From: Aminobacter ciceronei
Lineage (GTDB): Bacteria; Pseudomonadota; Alphaproteobacteria; Rhizobiales; Rhizobiaceae
DNA: 64,000 nt
Assembly: GCF_014138625.1 (NCBI RefSeq)
Contig: NZ_JACJHY010000019.1
Span: 37,652-101,651 of the forward strand
Reading direction: 5' to 3'
This document shows, piece after piece, positions 1-9,616 of the stretch (its first letter is position 1; each line of letters opens with the position of its first letter). The position numbers and the translations under genes are program-made. Below the pieces are notes generated by a model. The model was not told the origin of the DNA. It worked only from the letters and a program-made list of their open reading frames with translations, and searched no databases.

Positions 1-2455
1 CTGCCGGTGCAAATATCTGGCCGACGCGCCGGGCGATCAGGCTGTCAGGGCCGGCCTCCTGCGCGCGGCGCCGCAGCAAGGCGAGCATTTCGGGACCCTC
101 TTCGAAAAAGGCCGCGCGGTAGGTTGCGCTGGGCAGCGTCAGCAGGATTTCGTCAAGCACCGAAGCTGCTCGCTCTGCCTTGCCGGCCTTCATGCCGGCC
201 AGCACCGCCAGCAGGCGCATCCGGAGCATTCGAGGCACGCTGAAGGGACGCTCCTGCGCCACCTCCAGGCGTTGCAGCATGTCAAGCGCGCGTTCTGTCT
301 GTCCTTCCTGTATCCAGACGCGAACCCACAGCGTTGCCGGCACTTCGCCGCGCAGCCGGAATGAAAGCCGGTTGCGCTCGACGTCGAACGCCGATTCCGG
401 GCTGAGATCGAAACGGTCGGCAAAACGCTTGGCGCCCTGAATGTCGCCGAAATGGATGATCGCACGCATTTGCTCGCGTGCGACCAGCCTTTGCAGGCGA
501 GGAAAACCACGGCGCTGTGCGGTGCGCCTTGCCTGTTCCAGCACGGCGTCGACGCCGTCGAAATCGTTGCGGACCGTCCGTGCGCGAATGCGGGACAGAT
601 AGGCTGCTGCCAGGAGGTCGAACCAGCAGTCGTTCTTTTCCAGATGTGGCAACGACCATTCCAGGATGCGCTCGGCGCCATCATGCAGGCCACGCTCCGA
701 CAGGGTCTCGGCCAGCAGGACCTGGGCGATCGCGTCGAGGTCGCAACCCTTGCCGATGGCGTTTTGCGCGTCGCTGGCCAGGCGCTCGTAGGCCGCACTC
801 GCGCCTTCCATGTCGCCGCGAAAGAACTGTGCCTGCCCCACATGGGCGTAGAGGTGCATCGCTCCAAAATGCGCTCCCGCCTGGGTAAAGGACTGGATCG
901 CCAGGTTGCCGTGGCGCTCGGCACGCTCGAATTCGCTGCGTTCCAGGTATTGGAAGCACAGCAGGTTATAGGTCAGCGCACGCTGTACCGGTTCCGTCAG
1001 CTCGAGCAGCGTCAGGTCGCGCTCGAGTAGTGACAGGTCGAGGGCTTCGATGCGGTCGTCCCGGTACAGCGCCATGAGTGCGCCGATCAGGCGAATTTCG
1101 TTGACAAGGACATTGTCGGTGCGGTCGATTTTCCGACTGACAAGCTCAAAATAATGAGTTGCCAGCGTCAGGTTGCCGCCTTTGGCGGCCGCGACGGCCA
1201 GCCCGAGAAAGCTGCGTGGGAACTTGGCGGCTTCCGGCTCCGGCAACACCGCTGCCAGTGCGTGAAACTGCTGCAGCAACCCGCGGGCGCCGGCATAGAC
1301 CTGCCGCCACCCCCCGGCATTTTCGGAAAGTTCCCCGGCAAGGCCGAAGTCTTCGGCATGCAAGGCGTGGCGAATGGCATTGGCCCAGTCACGGCGAGCC
1401 GCATACCAGTGTGCGGCAGTGCGCCTGATCTGGTTGATATCGAGCCCACGCAAGAGGGCTTCATGCATCAGGTATTCCTGGAATACCTGATGCAGCTTGA
1501 ACTGCTTGTGTCCATCGTCCAACGCCTCGATCGGCAGGCCGCCGACGGCGATGTCGGAGGTCAGTTCGGCGGCGGCCGATGGACTGACAACTGCGCTCGC
1601 CAACTCGGCACTGAAATAGGGCAGGGCAGCGACGCGGACTAGCGCCGATTGCATGGCGACCGAGAGCGAAGAAAAAACCTGTTCGGACAGATAGCGCGCC
1701 ATGTCGAGCTGAGTGCCGCTGAATTCCAGCAGGTCGCTATCGGTCACGGCTCCGTCGCGCAAAAGCACGCGAGCCAGCTGCAGTGCCACGGCCCAGCCCT
1801 CTGTCTTGTGGACCAGTGCCTCGACCTGCGCTTTGTCGAGCTTGACCCCGGCCATGGCCAGCAGGTTTTGGGCCTCTCCGGCCGAGAAACGCAGGTCGGC
1901 GGCCTTCAGATAGGTGAGTTGACCATTCAGCTGCATGGCCGAAATCGCCAGTCTCGGCTCCGATCTCGAGATGATCAGCAGTCTGAGGTTTCGCGCCTGT
2001 GGCGAAAACAGCAGCCGCGCCAGCGTCGCATCGTTTTCCTCGCTCTGGGCGAAATGATAGTCGTCGAGGAACAGGTAGAGCGGACGGCGCAGTCGTTGCA
2101 GCTGGGTCAGGATGACCCCCAGAACATGCTGCTGCGACAGGCTGGAATAATCCTGAGCAGCCGCTGGGAAAATGTGGGCCGCAGTAAGAACACCGAGCAG
2201 TCCGAGCAGGAAATGGGTGCCGTCGCGATCGTCGCCATCGAGCGCTGCCCAGGCCGCCTGATGGCCTTGTTTGCGTAGATCCTTGTAGCGCTGGTTCATC
2301 AGGGAGGACTTGCCGAAACCGGCCGGCGCAACGACCAGTGTAAGGCGCCGGTCACCGGCATCGTCTAGCAGCCGCAGCGCGCGAACGCGCCTGACCTGCG
2401 CCATGCGCGCATCGGCGCCGCCTTCAGAGAAGTGTTCGGGCGACAACGCCACCAT
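1..2455 (-). CDS. MalT-like ATP-dependent LuxR-family transcriptional regulator (3' end off window)
   Basis: Open minus-strand frame of 818 codons with no stop before the left edge. The start is fixed by an in-frame TGA 21 nt upstream of an ATG preceded by AGGA. Walker A (APAGFGKSS) is at about residues 43-51 and a Walker B-like stretch (LYLFLDDYH) at about 126-134. A STAND-type NTPase region follows, then a long helical TPR-like region rich in Leu and Ala. This is the layout of MalT-type activators, which bind ATP and a small inducer and end in a LuxR helix-turn-helix. That DNA-binding domain would lie to the left of this window and is not seen. The product follows phnY on the same strand after about 310 nt, but nothing links it to phosphonate use. 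Family call is firm; ligand and regulon are unknown. Confidence 0.85.
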   Translation of the reverse strand, partial: MVALSPEHFSEGGADARMAQVRRVRALRLLDDAGDRRLTLVVAPAGFGKSSLMNQRYKDLRKQGHQAAWAALDGDDRDGTHFLLGLLGVLTAAHIFPAAAQDYSSLSQQHVLGVILTQLQRLRRPLYLFLDDYHFAQSEENDATLARLLFSPQARNLRLLIISRSEPRLAISAMQLNGQLTYLKAADLRFSAGEAQNLLAMAGVKLDKAQVEALVHKTEGWAVALQLARVLLRDGAVTDSDLLEFSGTQLDMARYLSEQVFSSLSVAMQSALVRVAALPYFSAELASAVVSPSAAAELTSDIAVGGLPIEALDDGHKQFKLHQVFQEYLMHEALLRGLDINQIRRTAAHWYAARRDWANAIRHALHAEDFGLAGELSENAGGWRQVYAGARGLLQQFHALAAVLPEPEAAKFPRSFLGLAVAAAKGGNLTLATHYFELVSRKIDRTDNVLVNEIRLIGALMALYRDDRIEALDLSLLERDLTLLELTEPVQRALTYNLLCFQYLERSEFERAERHGNLAIQSFTQAGAHFGAMHLYAHVGQAQFFRGDMEGASAAYERLASDAQNAIGKGCDLDAIAQVLLAETLSERGLHDGAERILEWSLPHLEKNDCWFDLLAAAYLSRIRARTVRNDFDGVDAVLEQARRTAQRRGFPRLQRLVAREQMRAIIHFGDIQGAKRFADRFDLSPESAFDVERNRLSFRLRGEVPATLWVRVWIQEGQTERALDMLQRLEVAQERPFSVPRMLRMRLLAVLAGMKAGKAERAASVLDEILLTLPSATYRAAFFEEGPEMLALLRRRAQEAGPDSLIARRVGQIFAPA

Positions 2456-2728
2456 TCCTGCCAGCACCCAGCATCAACCAACGTTGCCGTTATGATGCGT
2501 AGCGGCAAGAATGTACACCTTATGGCGTCAAAGCCGTGAGGTGCTGATTGGCGATGGCGGCGTTGACAAAGCCTCTAGAGGGCAAAGCTCGTTGGCGCTG
2601 ACAAGTCCGCAAGAAGGCTGCGTCAGCGCCAGCGTTCGCGACAGATGTCGGCGGCGGGGGCTGGCAATCAGTCCGGGCACCTGATCGGGCCTTCGTAGAC
2701 CGGCAAAACGGCGAACATCCATCCTTGC
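2456..2728. other. Intergenic region with no convincing gene
   Basis: This stretch separates the MalT-like gene from phnY. Two short minus-strand frames cross it (up to 80 codons), but they lack a good ribosome binding site and do not resemble any protein I know. It must carry the promoter of the regulator gene, although I could not pick out clear -35/-10 boxes. Confidence 0.5.
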
Positions 2729-2762
2729 ATGCGGCCGCCGGTGGCTGCACCGGCGGCCGCAT
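2729..2762 (-). terminator. Perfect 15-bp hairpin after phnY
   Basis: A 15-nt arm (ATGCGGCCGCCGGTG), a 4-nt loop and its exact complement lie 6 nt beyond the phnY stop codon. The stem is very GC-rich but no T-run follows in the minus-strand direction. It is therefore a transcript-end or mRNA-stabilising hairpin rather than a textbook Rho-independent terminator. Confidence 0.6.
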
Positions 2763-2768
2763 TTCAGG

Positions 2769-4223
2769 CTACCACGGCAAAGAGAAGGTCTTGACGTTGG
2801 TGAAGCTCTTCATCGCTTCGATGACGCCTTCCTTGTAGCCATTGCCCGAGTCCTTGATCCCGCCAAAGGGCGACATCTCGATGCGATATCCCGGGACCTC
2901 CCAGATATTCACCGTGCCGACCTGCAGGCCGGCGATGTATTTCTGCATGCGGCGGAAGTCGTTGGTGCAGACACCCGACGACAGGCCGAAGGCGGTGGAG
3001 TTGGACAGTGCGATCAACGCGTCGTCATTGTCGGGCGCGCGCACGATCGGGATGATCGGCCCGAAGGTCTCTTCCATGACCAGTTCCGACCTGTGCGGCA
3101 CGCGGTCGACGACGATGGGCGGCAACAGCGCGCCCTTGCGGCCGGGGTCGTAGAGCACTTCAGCGCCCTGTTCGGCGGCCATGTAGACCCGGCTTTCGAA
3201 GAGTGCGGCGGCCTTCTCGTGCACCACGGTGCCGAGATCGGTCGAGCGGTCCATCGGATCGCCGAACCTGATCTTCTTCGCCCGCTCGAGCACCATCGGC
3301 ACGAAGCGGTCGGCGACGCTTTCCTGGCACAGGATGCGCTTCACCGCCGTGCAGCGCTGGCCCGAGTTCTTGGTGGCACCTGCCACGGCGAGATCGGCCG
3401 CCTTGGCGAGATCGTCGTCCGACAGGTCGTTGAGGATGATCAGCGGGTCGTTGCCGCCGAGTTCCAGCACCTGGCGCTTGTAGCCGGCGGTGCGGGAGAT
3501 CAGCTTGCCGACGGGCACGCCGCCGGTGAAGGTGATCAGCTCAATGTTGTCATTGGTGATCATCTCGGCGCCGATGTCGGCGGGCATGCCGGTCACGACA
3601 GACAGCATCTCAGGCGGCAGGCCGGCCTCGTAGAGGATGTCGGCGAGGATCAGCGCCGTCATCGGCGTGAGTTCCGTCGGCTTGACGACGACGCAGTTGT
3701 TGGTGGCGATTGCCGGTGCCACCTTGTGTGCCACCATGTTGAGCGGGTGGTTGAAGGGGGTGATCGCCGAGATCGCCCGCAGCGGCTCGCGGGTGGTGAA
3801 GATTTTCCGCGCTTTTCCATGTGGCGTCAGATCACAGGAAAAGATCTGGCCGTCATCCTGGATGCACATCTGCGCCGACAGCGTGAACACGTCATAGGCG
3901 CGGCCGACCTCATAGAGGGAGTCGGCCTTGGAGATGCCGAGCTCCAGCGTGATGATGTCGGAGATCTCTTCCTTGCGCGCGGCAAGCGCTTCGGCCGTGC
4001 GGAACAGGATCTGCTGACGCTCGTAGCGCGTCAGCTTCGGCTTGTAGTTGGCCGCGATTTCGAAGGCCTGGCGGGCGTGCTCGGCACGGCCCGCGGGTAC
4101 CGTGCCGATGACGGCATCGGTGTAGGGATAGTGGACGTTGACGACGCCGTCGGCATCGACCTTGCGTCCGGCGATGCGCATCGGCTCGTGGCGCACCTTG
4201 AACGTCGTTTCAGCCTTGACCAT
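2769..4223 (-). CDS. phnY: Phosphonoacetaldehyde dehydrogenase PhnY
   Basis: 484-residue NAD-dependent aldehyde dehydrogenase, the size of Sinorhizobium meliloti PhnY. It would oxidise phosphonoacetaldehyde to phosphonoacetate, the middle step of 2-aminoethylphosphonate (2-AEP) breakdown. The general-base glutamate lies in LELGGNDPL and the catalytic cysteine in [14 protein letters not shown] at 4223 is chosen because GGGAGG lies about 7 nt upstream and 13 nt separate it from the phnA stop; a longer frame to 4316 would run into phnA. The specific substrate is inferred from neighbours phnA and phnW; the ALDH fold is certain. Confidence 0.93.
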   Translation of the reverse strand: MVKAETTFKVRHEPMRIAGRKVDADGVVNVHYPYTDAVIGTVPAGRAEHARQAFEIAANYKPKLTRYERQQILFRTAEALAARKEEISDIITLELGISKADSLYEVGRAYDVFTLSAQMCIQDDGQIFSCDLTPHGKARKIFTTREPLRAISAITPFNHPLNMVAHKVAPAIATNNCVVVKPTELTPMTALILADILYEAGLPPEMLSVVTGMPADIGAEMITNDNIELITFTGGVPVGKLISRTAGYKRQVLELGGNDPLIILNDLSDDDLAKAADLAVAGATKNSGQRCTAVKRILCQESVADRFVPMVLERAKKIRFGDPMDRSTDLGTVVHEKAAALFESRVYMAAEQGAEVLYDPGRKGALLPPIVVDRVPHRSELVMEETFGPIIPIVRAPDNDDALIALSNSTAFGLSSGVCTNDFRRMQKYIAGLQVGTVNIWEVPGYRIEMSPFGGIKDSGNGYKEGVIEAMKSFTNVKTFSLPW

Positions 4224-4236
4224 GGTTGGTCCTCCC

Positions 4237-5493
4237 TCAGGCCTGTGCTGCGGCAAGCGCGGCATAATAGAACGCATCGAAGTTGCGCAGAACCGGCTCG
4301 TTGGGCAGCGTCTCAAGCTTGCGGTTGACGATGAACGGCACTGCCTGCTCGGTCAGGCCGCCATGCGATCGCAGCGGCTCGTTGAGGGCTGCGAGGTCGT
4401 GGCGGTGTTCGCTGGTGCCGATGGTCTTGTTTTCGGTGGACACCAGAACGATGTCGCCGATGCGGTCGGAGGGCAGTTCGAAGCGTTCGCAGGCCGTGGC
4501 GTTGTCGATGACGACGTCGATGCCCTCGATGGCGGCGAGGCGCTTCATGATGCCGGCCTGGTCTGCACCCTCGGGCAGGTAGGCGGTGGCAAACGAGCCG
4601 AGCGCGCCGTGATGGACGACATAAGGATCGGTGATCGGCAGGATGACGCGCGCTGCGTCCTTGCCGAGCCACTCGTCGAGCAGGTCCTGGACATAGACCA
4701 CGTCAGGGGTGCCGTCGGCCTTGTGCTTGGGCTTCATGCCGTGATCGGCGGTGATGACGATGGCAGCACCGAGCGCGTCGAGTTCGCCGAGATACTTGTC
4801 GAACATCTCGTAGAAGGCGTTGGCCTGTGGCACGCCGGGTGCATATTTGTGCTGCACATAGTCGGTCGTTGTCAGGTACATCACGTCAGGCTTGAATTCC
4901 TTCAGCAGCTTGACGCCGGCGGCAAAGACGAACTCCGACAGTTCGGCCGAATAGACCTCAGGCACCGGCTTGCCGAGCCAGGCCGACGCATTGTCGATGC
5001 CGTGTTCGGCCTTTGTCGAGACATCGGACTTCTCAGACGAGAAGCAGATGGCGCGGCCGTCGTCGAACTTCAGGCCGCTGCCGAGAAGCGCCCGCAGCTT
5101 GTCCTTGGCGGTGACCACGGCGACGCGGGCGCCGGCATCGTAGAAGGCCTGGAAGACGGTCGGCGCGCGCAGGAAGCGCGGGTCGTTCATCATCACTTCC
5201 TTGCCGGTCTCGCGCTCGTAGAGATAGTTGCCGCAGATGCCGTGGACTGCAGGCGGTCGGCCGGTCGCAATCGACAGATTGTTGGGGTTGGTGAAGCTCG
5301 GAATGACGCTGTGGGCGGTACGCTCGGTGCCGTTGGCGCGGATCTTCACCAGGTTCGGCATCAGGCCCGCCTTGATCGCTTCGTCGAGATAGGCCGGCTC
5401 GCAGCCGTCGAGGCAGATGGCAATCGCCGGCACGCGCGGCCGCTCATAGGTGCGGCCGTTGGCGCTGACGTTGATCGTGGTCATCTTGTTCAT
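4237..5493 (-). CDS. phnA: Phosphonoacetate hydrolase PhnA
   Basis: 418-residue alkaline-phosphatase-superfamily hydrolase that cleaves the C-P bond of phosphonoacetate to acetate and phosphate. The two-metal ligands known from the S. meliloti enzyme occur at matching positions: Asp29 (ICLDGCEP), Thr68 nucleophile (IPSFTNP), Asp211 and His215 (TTDYVQHKY), Asp250 and His251 (TADHGMKP), and a late His in [14 protein letters not shown] precedes the first ATG at a good distance, so this start is preferred over the in-frame ATG three codons later. It sits between phnW (30-nt gap) and phnY (13-nt gap), clearly one operon. Confidence 0.95.
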   Translation of the reverse strand: MNKMTTINVSANGRTYERPRVPAIAICLDGCEPAYLDEAIKAGLMPNLVKIRANGTERTAHSVIPSFTNPNNLSIATGRPPAVHGICGNYLYERETGKEVMMNDPRFLRAPTVFQAFYDAGARVAVVTAKDKLRALLGSGLKFDDGRAICFSSEKSDVSTKAEHGIDNASAWLGKPVPEVYSAELSEFVFAAGVKLLKEFKPDVMYLTTTDYVQHKYAPGVPQANAFYEMFDKYLGELDALGAAIVITADHGMKPKHKADGTPDVVYVQDLLDEWLGKDAARVILPITDPYVVHHGALGSFATAYLPEGADQAGIMKRLAAIEGIDVVIDNATACERFELPSDRIGDIVLVSTENKTIGTSEHRHDLAALNEPLRSHGGLTEQAVPFIVNRKLETLPNEPVLRNFDAFYYAALAAAQA

Positions 5494-5523
5494 TGGGAGG
5501 GGTCCTTTGTGATCTTCTTGTTG

Positions 5524-6744
5524 TCAGGCGGCGAGCTTGGCGCGCTCGGCGATGGCGGCTGCGGGGGGAGCAGCGGTGTCGACGCCCATCTGACGCAGGG
5601 ACTGGCCGGCGGCCTCGACGACCTTGCGCATGACATGCTCGTCCATCCGCCCGATGCAGCCGACGCGGAAGCTGTCCACCACGGTCAGCTTGCCCGGATA
5701 GATGATGAAGCCCTTTTCCTTCATCAGCTCGTAGAAGCGGTCGAAGGCAAAGTCCGGATGGGCGGGGCAGAAGAAGGTGACGATGATCGGCGAGAGCCAG
5801 CGGTCCTTGAGCAGCGTCTCGAAGCCGAGCTCGCGCATGCCAGCCACCATGACGTCGCGATTCCTGGTGTAGCGGGCGCCGCGGCCGGCGACGCCGCCTT
5901 CGGCCTCGTGTTGGCGCAGCGCCTCGAGGAAGGCAGCAACCACATGCGTCGGCGGAGTGTAGCGCCACTGGCCGGTCTTGTTCATGTGCGCCCACTGGGC
6001 ATGCACGTCGAGGCTGAGCGAGTGGCTGCGGCCCTTTGCGGCTTCGAGTTCACTCTTGCGGGCGATGATGAAGCCGAAGCCGGGTACGCCCTCGATGCAT
6101 TTGTTGGCGGAAGACACCATGGCCTCGTAGCGCACGTCGCCGACTTCGAGCGGGATGGCACCAAAGGCGCTCATCGAGTCGACCAGGAACTTGCGGCCCT
6201 TGGCGTAGACGGTTTCGGAGATCTCGGCGACCGGGTTGAGGATGCCGGAGCTGGTCTCGCAGTGGACCAGGATGACGTGGGTGATGGCAGGGTCGGCGTC
6301 GAGGGCTGCAGCCACCTCATCACCGCGCGGCGGCATGTAGTCGCCCTTGTCGATGGCGACGTGGTCGCGGCCGAGATAGCCGAGGGTCTGGACGATGCGC
6401 TGGCCGTAGGCGCCATTGACCAGCACCAGCGCCTTGCCGTCACGCGGCACGAACGAGCCGAGCATCGCCTCGACGGCGAAGCTGCCCGAGCCTTGCATCG
6501 GTACGCAGTCGAATTCGTTGTTGGTATCGCCGAGCATGGCGAGCAGCCGCTGACGCATCTCTGATGTCATCGCCCGGAAGTCGCCGTCCCATGAACCCCA
6601 GTCGCGCAGCATCGCTTGCTTGACGGCATAGGAGGTGGTCAACGGCCCGGGGGTGAGCAAATAGGGCTCACCCAATGCCGGAGCAGGGAGGGGGGCCGGA
6701 GCAGGGAAGGGGGCCTGAGCCGCAAGCTTATGTTCGGACAGCAT
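5524..6744 (-). CDS. phnW: 2-aminoethylphosphonate:pyruvate transaminase PhnW
   Basis: 406-residue PLP-dependent class V aminotransferase, first step of 2-AEP degradation (2-AEP + pyruvate to phosphonoacetaldehyde + alanine). The core opens with LLTPGPLTTS and the PLP lysine lies in SSANKCIEGVPG. The start at 6744 follows GAGGAG at 7 nt; an upstream ATG at 6786 has no such site. The N-terminus carries an unusual Ala-Pro-rich stretch (about residues 8-22) encoded by a short imperfect direct repeat that is not part of the usual fold. First gene of the phnWAY operon; the 133 nt upstream should hold the promoter. Confidence 0.94.
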   Translation of the reverse strand: MLSEHKLAAQAPFPAPAPLPAPALGEPYLLTPGPLTTSYAVKQAMLRDWGSWDGDFRAMTSEMRQRLLAMLGDTNNEFDCVPMQGSGSFAVEAMLGSFVPRDGKALVLVNGAYGQRIVQTLGYLGRDHVAIDKGDYMPPRGDEVAAALDADPAITHVILVHCETSSGILNPVAEISETVYAKGRKFLVDSMSAFGAIPLEVGDVRYEAMVSSANKCIEGVPGFGFIIARKSELEAAKGRSHSLSLDVHAQWAHMNKTGQWRYTPPTHVVAAFLEALRQHEAEGGVAGRGARYTRNRDVMVAGMRELGFETLLKDRWLSPIIVTFFCPAHPDFAFDRFYELMKEKGFIIYPGKLTVVDSFRVGCIGRMDEHVMRKVVEAAGQSLRQMGVDTAAPPAAAIAERAKLAA

Positions 6745-6877
6745 TTTCGTCTCCTCGCCGTCATCCTGAGATTGCCTATGGCTCACCTTGGAATCCCCTG
6801 ATCCATATGTACAATCGTTATTTCGTATCCAATGATAAGTCTGGGTGATGATGTTTGGATGACACGGGCAAATTCGC

Positions 6878-8545
6878 TCAGGCCGTCTTGGCCAGCCGGC
6901 TTTCCAAGAGGTCGCCGCTCTGAGTCAGGATCGGGTAGGCGACGGATACCAGCAGCGAGTTGAATTCCTTCAGCGCCCGCACCGCTTCGAGATGGATGTC
7001 GCTGGTCTCGATGCTCTGCACCGTACCCGATTGCAGGCGCTTCAGGTGGCGTTCATGGCTGTCGCGCTCCAGCTTGCGCATGCGTTCCTTCTCGACCACC
7101 AGCTGGCGCGCTGCTTCGAGGTCGCCCGAGACAAGCACGTTCATGGCGATCTGCATGTTGGCGAGCACCCGGTCATGCAGGGCCGTCAGCTCCGACCAGC
7201 CTTCCCTCGAGAAGCTCAGCCTCTTGTCGCTCTTCTCTTCGGCCAGTACCAAAAGGTTCTTTGCGATGATGTCGCCGGCATGTTCGAGATTGATGGCGAG
7301 GTCGGTCAGTTCGATGCCGCGCCGCGCCTCGTCCTGGCTCATCGTGCCGCGATTGACCTCGGCGATGTAGAGCTTGATGTCGGTGTGGGCGCGGTTGACC
7401 TCCTCGTCGAGCCGACGCAACTGTGCCACGCGTGCCTTGTCGCCGCTTTCGAACAGCTCCATGACTGGCCGCAGCATGATCTCCACCGTTTCGGCCATGC
7501 GCAGCACCTCGCGGGTGGCGCTCGCCAGCGCCACGCCAGGCATCTTGATGACGGTGCGGTCGAGCGCGCTCTTGCGCCGCGACATCAGGTCGAATGTTTC
7601 TTCGCCTGCCGGCGCGTCAGGCAGGATCAACCGCGCGAGTCGTTCCATTGTCTCGGTGAAGGGCAGGCAGACGACCAGCAAAGTAAGGTTGAAGGCGAGA
7701 TGCAAATTGACCACCTGCCGGGCGGCCGACTCGCCGAACCAGGATATCGGCAGGGTAGCCGCCTGCAGGCCAACCAGAATGGCGACTGCTGCCGTTGCCC
7801 GGAAGATCAGGTTGCCCAGCGGGATGCGTCTGGAATCGATTGCCTGGCCACGGGTCAAGCCGACAGCGACCAGTCCGGCGCCGAGATTGACGCCGAGGAT
7901 CATCGGCAGCGCCACCTCTGCCGGCAGCACGCCCTGGGCCGCCATCGACATGAACAAAAGCACCGAGGCGACGCTGGAATGGATCAGCCATGTAAACAGT
8001 GCAGCTGCGCCGAAGGCCGTCACCGGATCGCCGCGCAGATAGTCGATCGCCATCGGCAGCAAGGCGCTGTGACGCATCGGTGCGGTCGCTTCGCCGACCA
8101 TGCGCAGCGAGATCAGGATGAAGGCGATGCCGAGCAGCGTGCGCCCGGTCTGCTTGACGATCCGGGCCTCGACCTTGAGGAACATTGTGGCGCCGGCGAA
8201 CAGCAGCAACGGCACCAGCCAGCTGAGGTCGAAAGACAGCGCCTGCACCACCAGCGCAGAGCCGACATCGGCGCCCAGCATGACGGCAAGCCCGCCGGAG
8301 ACGGTCATCGCGCCGGTTGCAGCGAAACCCGCGGCGAGCACTGCAACGGCCGTCGCACTCTGCAACATGACGGCAAGCACGGTGCCGGCAGCCGCCGCAC
8401 GCACCCGGCCTTTGGTGGCGCCACGCAGCGCCTCGCGCAACAATACGCCATGGGCGCGCTCGACGCCGGTGCGCACCATGCGCACGGCCCACAGCAGAAG
8501 CATGATGGCGCCTGCCAGCTGCAGCAGGATATACAGAAGATGCAT
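6878..8545 (-). CDS. Na/Pi cotransporter family protein with C-terminal PhoU-like domain
   Basis: 555-residue inner-membrane protein. The N-terminal part (about 1-310) has two inverted Na/Pi-cotransporter repeats with signature segments VMLQSATAVAV and TWLIHSSVASV. The rest (about 330-545) is a hydrophilic helical PhoU-like domain. The family (NptA/YjbB-like) moves phosphate with Na+, and YjbB-type members can export phosphate. GGGAGG lies 9 nt before the ATG. It is upstream of and co-directional with phnW, divergent from the LysR gene. Inference: it could vent the surplus phosphate released when 2-AEP is used as a carbon or nitrogen source. Direction of transport cannot be read from sequence. 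Confidence 0.88.
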   Translation of the reverse strand: MHLLYILLQLAGAIMLLLWAVRMVRTGVERAHGVLLREALRGATKGRVRAAAAGTVLAVMLQSATAVAVLAAGFAATGAMTVSGGLAVMLGADVGSALVVQALSFDLSWLVPLLLFAGATMFLKVEARIVKQTGRTLLGIAFILISLRMVGEATAPMRHSALLPMAIDYLRGDPVTAFGAAALFTWLIHSSVASVLLFMSMAAQGVLPAEVALPMILGVNLGAGLVAVGLTRGQAIDSRRIPLGNLIFRATAAVAILVGLQAATLPISWFGESAARQVVNLHLAFNLTLLVVCLPFTETMERLARLILPDAPAGEETFDLMSRRKSALDRTVIKMPGVALASATREVLRMAETVEIMLRPVMELFESGDKARVAQLRRLDEEVNRAHTDIKLYIAEVNRGTMSQDEARRGIELTDLAINLEHAGDIIAKNLLVLAEEKSDKRLSFSREGWSELTALHDRVLANMQIAMNVLVSGDLEAARQLVVEKERMRKLERDSHERHLKRLQSGTVQSIETSDIHLEAVRALKEFNSLLVSVAYPILTQSGDLLESRLAKTA

Positions 8546-8661
8546 GGTGCCGTGCCTCCCAACGCGCGGCGCGCAAGGGTGGCGCCTGCCCTATCCTCGG
8601 CATGTCAGGCCATAAATCAAATCGTTAGTTTCGATGTTTCTATCGCTCCAGTTTATTGCTA

Positions 8662-8687
8662 GTCTGATCTGATATCAGGGATCAGAC
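8662..8687 (+). promoter_or_regulatory. Inverted repeat directly before the LysR start codon
   Basis: GTCTGATC (8662-8669) and GATCAGAC (8680-8687) form a perfect 8-bp dyad around an inner TGATATCA palindrome and abut the ATG at 8688. Its position over the ribosome binding site fits autorepression by the LysR protein. The phnW leader has a related TGATCC but no full copy, so sharing is not established. Confidence 0.45.
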
Positions 8688-9557
8688 ATGCGCTACGTGC
8701 AGCTCAGGGCTTTCCACTATGTCGCGGTGTGCGGCGGTTTTTCACGCGCCGCCGAGATGCTGTTTCTCACCCAGCCGGCCATTTCCGACCAGGTGCGCAA
8801 GCTGGAGGAAGAGTATGACGTGCTGTTGTTCAACCGTCACAAGAAGCAGGTGACGCCGACGGCGTCGGGCCTGCAACTGCTCGAAATCACGCGGCGCATG
8901 TTCGACACGGAACAGCAGGCACTCGAGCTCTTGTCGGAATCCCGCGCGCTACGCTCAGGCACGCTGCGCATCGTCGCGGACGCCGCCCACCATCTGCTGC
9001 ACATTCTCGGCCAATTCCGCCAGAAGTATCCCGGTATCCAGGTCTCGGTCCGCGCTGGCAATACCGAAACGGTCATTTCCAGCCTCTACAGCTACGAAGC
9101 CGATATCGGCGTGCTCGGCGAAATTCCGACCGGCCGCGATTTCGAGATCGTCAAGCTCAATTCGACGCCGATCATAGCATTCGTCTCGACCGATCATCCG
9201 CTGGCGACAGCCAAGTCGCTGTCGCTGCACGAACTGTCCTTGCTGCCGCTGGTGATGCGCGAACGCGGCTCGAAAACCCGCGCCAAGCTGGAGGACCTCG
9301 CTTCGAAGGAGGGTTACGAATTCAAGCCGGCGATCGAGGCGGAAGGCCGCGAGGCGGTGCGCGAGATCGTCGCCTCGGGCGCCGGTGTCGGCTTCGTATC
9401 GGCGGCAGAGTTCGGACAGGACGTCCGACTTGTCCAGATCCCGATCGCTGCGCCCGAAATGCTGATGGACGAAGCACTGATCTGCCTCAAGGAGCGCAGC
9501 GGCGGCAAGCTGGTGCGGGTCTTCCTCGATATCGCTAGGTCGATGGCTACGGGATGA
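8688..9557 (+). CDS. LysR-family regulator, probable 2-aminoethylphosphonate catabolism regulator
   Basis: 289-residue LysR-type protein: N-terminal winged helix-turn-helix (GFSRAAEMLFLTQPAIS at about residues 17-33), linker helix, and a periplasmic-binding-like effector domain from about residue 90. A LysR subfamily is known that sits beside phnW-type genes and responds to 2-AEP. The divergent position to the NptA-like gene and the phn operon suggests this is a member. The closeness to that subfamily rests on context rather than a search, so the specific role is inference. Confidence 0.85.
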   Translation: MRYVQLRAFHYVAVCGGFSRAAEMLFLTQPAISDQVRKLEEEYDVLLFNRHKKQVTPTASGLQLLEITRRMFDTEQQALELLSESRALRSGTLRIVADAAHHLLHILGQFRQKYPGIQVSVRAGNTETVISSLYSYEADIGVLGEIPTGRDFEIVKLNSTPIIAFVSTDHPLATAKSLSLHELSLLPLVMRERGSKTRAKLEDLASKEGYEFKPAIEAEGREAVREIVASGAGVGFVSAAEFGQDVRLVQIPIAAPEMLMDEALICLKERSGGKLVRVFLDIARSMATG

Positions 9558-9616
9558 GCATCGCTAGCGACCTGTGCTAGGCTGTCTTGCCCACCAGCCT
9601 GGGAGGCCTGCCCGTC

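Noticed and set aside
2520..2762. Short minus-strand frames between phnY and the MalT-like gene
   Set aside because: They overlap the phnY hairpin, lack ribosome binding sites and have no recognisable protein features.
4138..6564. 808-codon plus-strand frame across phnA and phnW
   Set aside because: It is antisense to two genes with verified catalytic residues; its His/Gly/Asp-rich composition is a shadow of GC-rich coding on the other strand.
6992..8662. 556-codon plus-strand frame opposite the Na/Pi cotransporter
   Set aside because: Gln/His/Arg-rich antisense shadow with no domain; the minus-strand frame has clear membrane and PhoU features.
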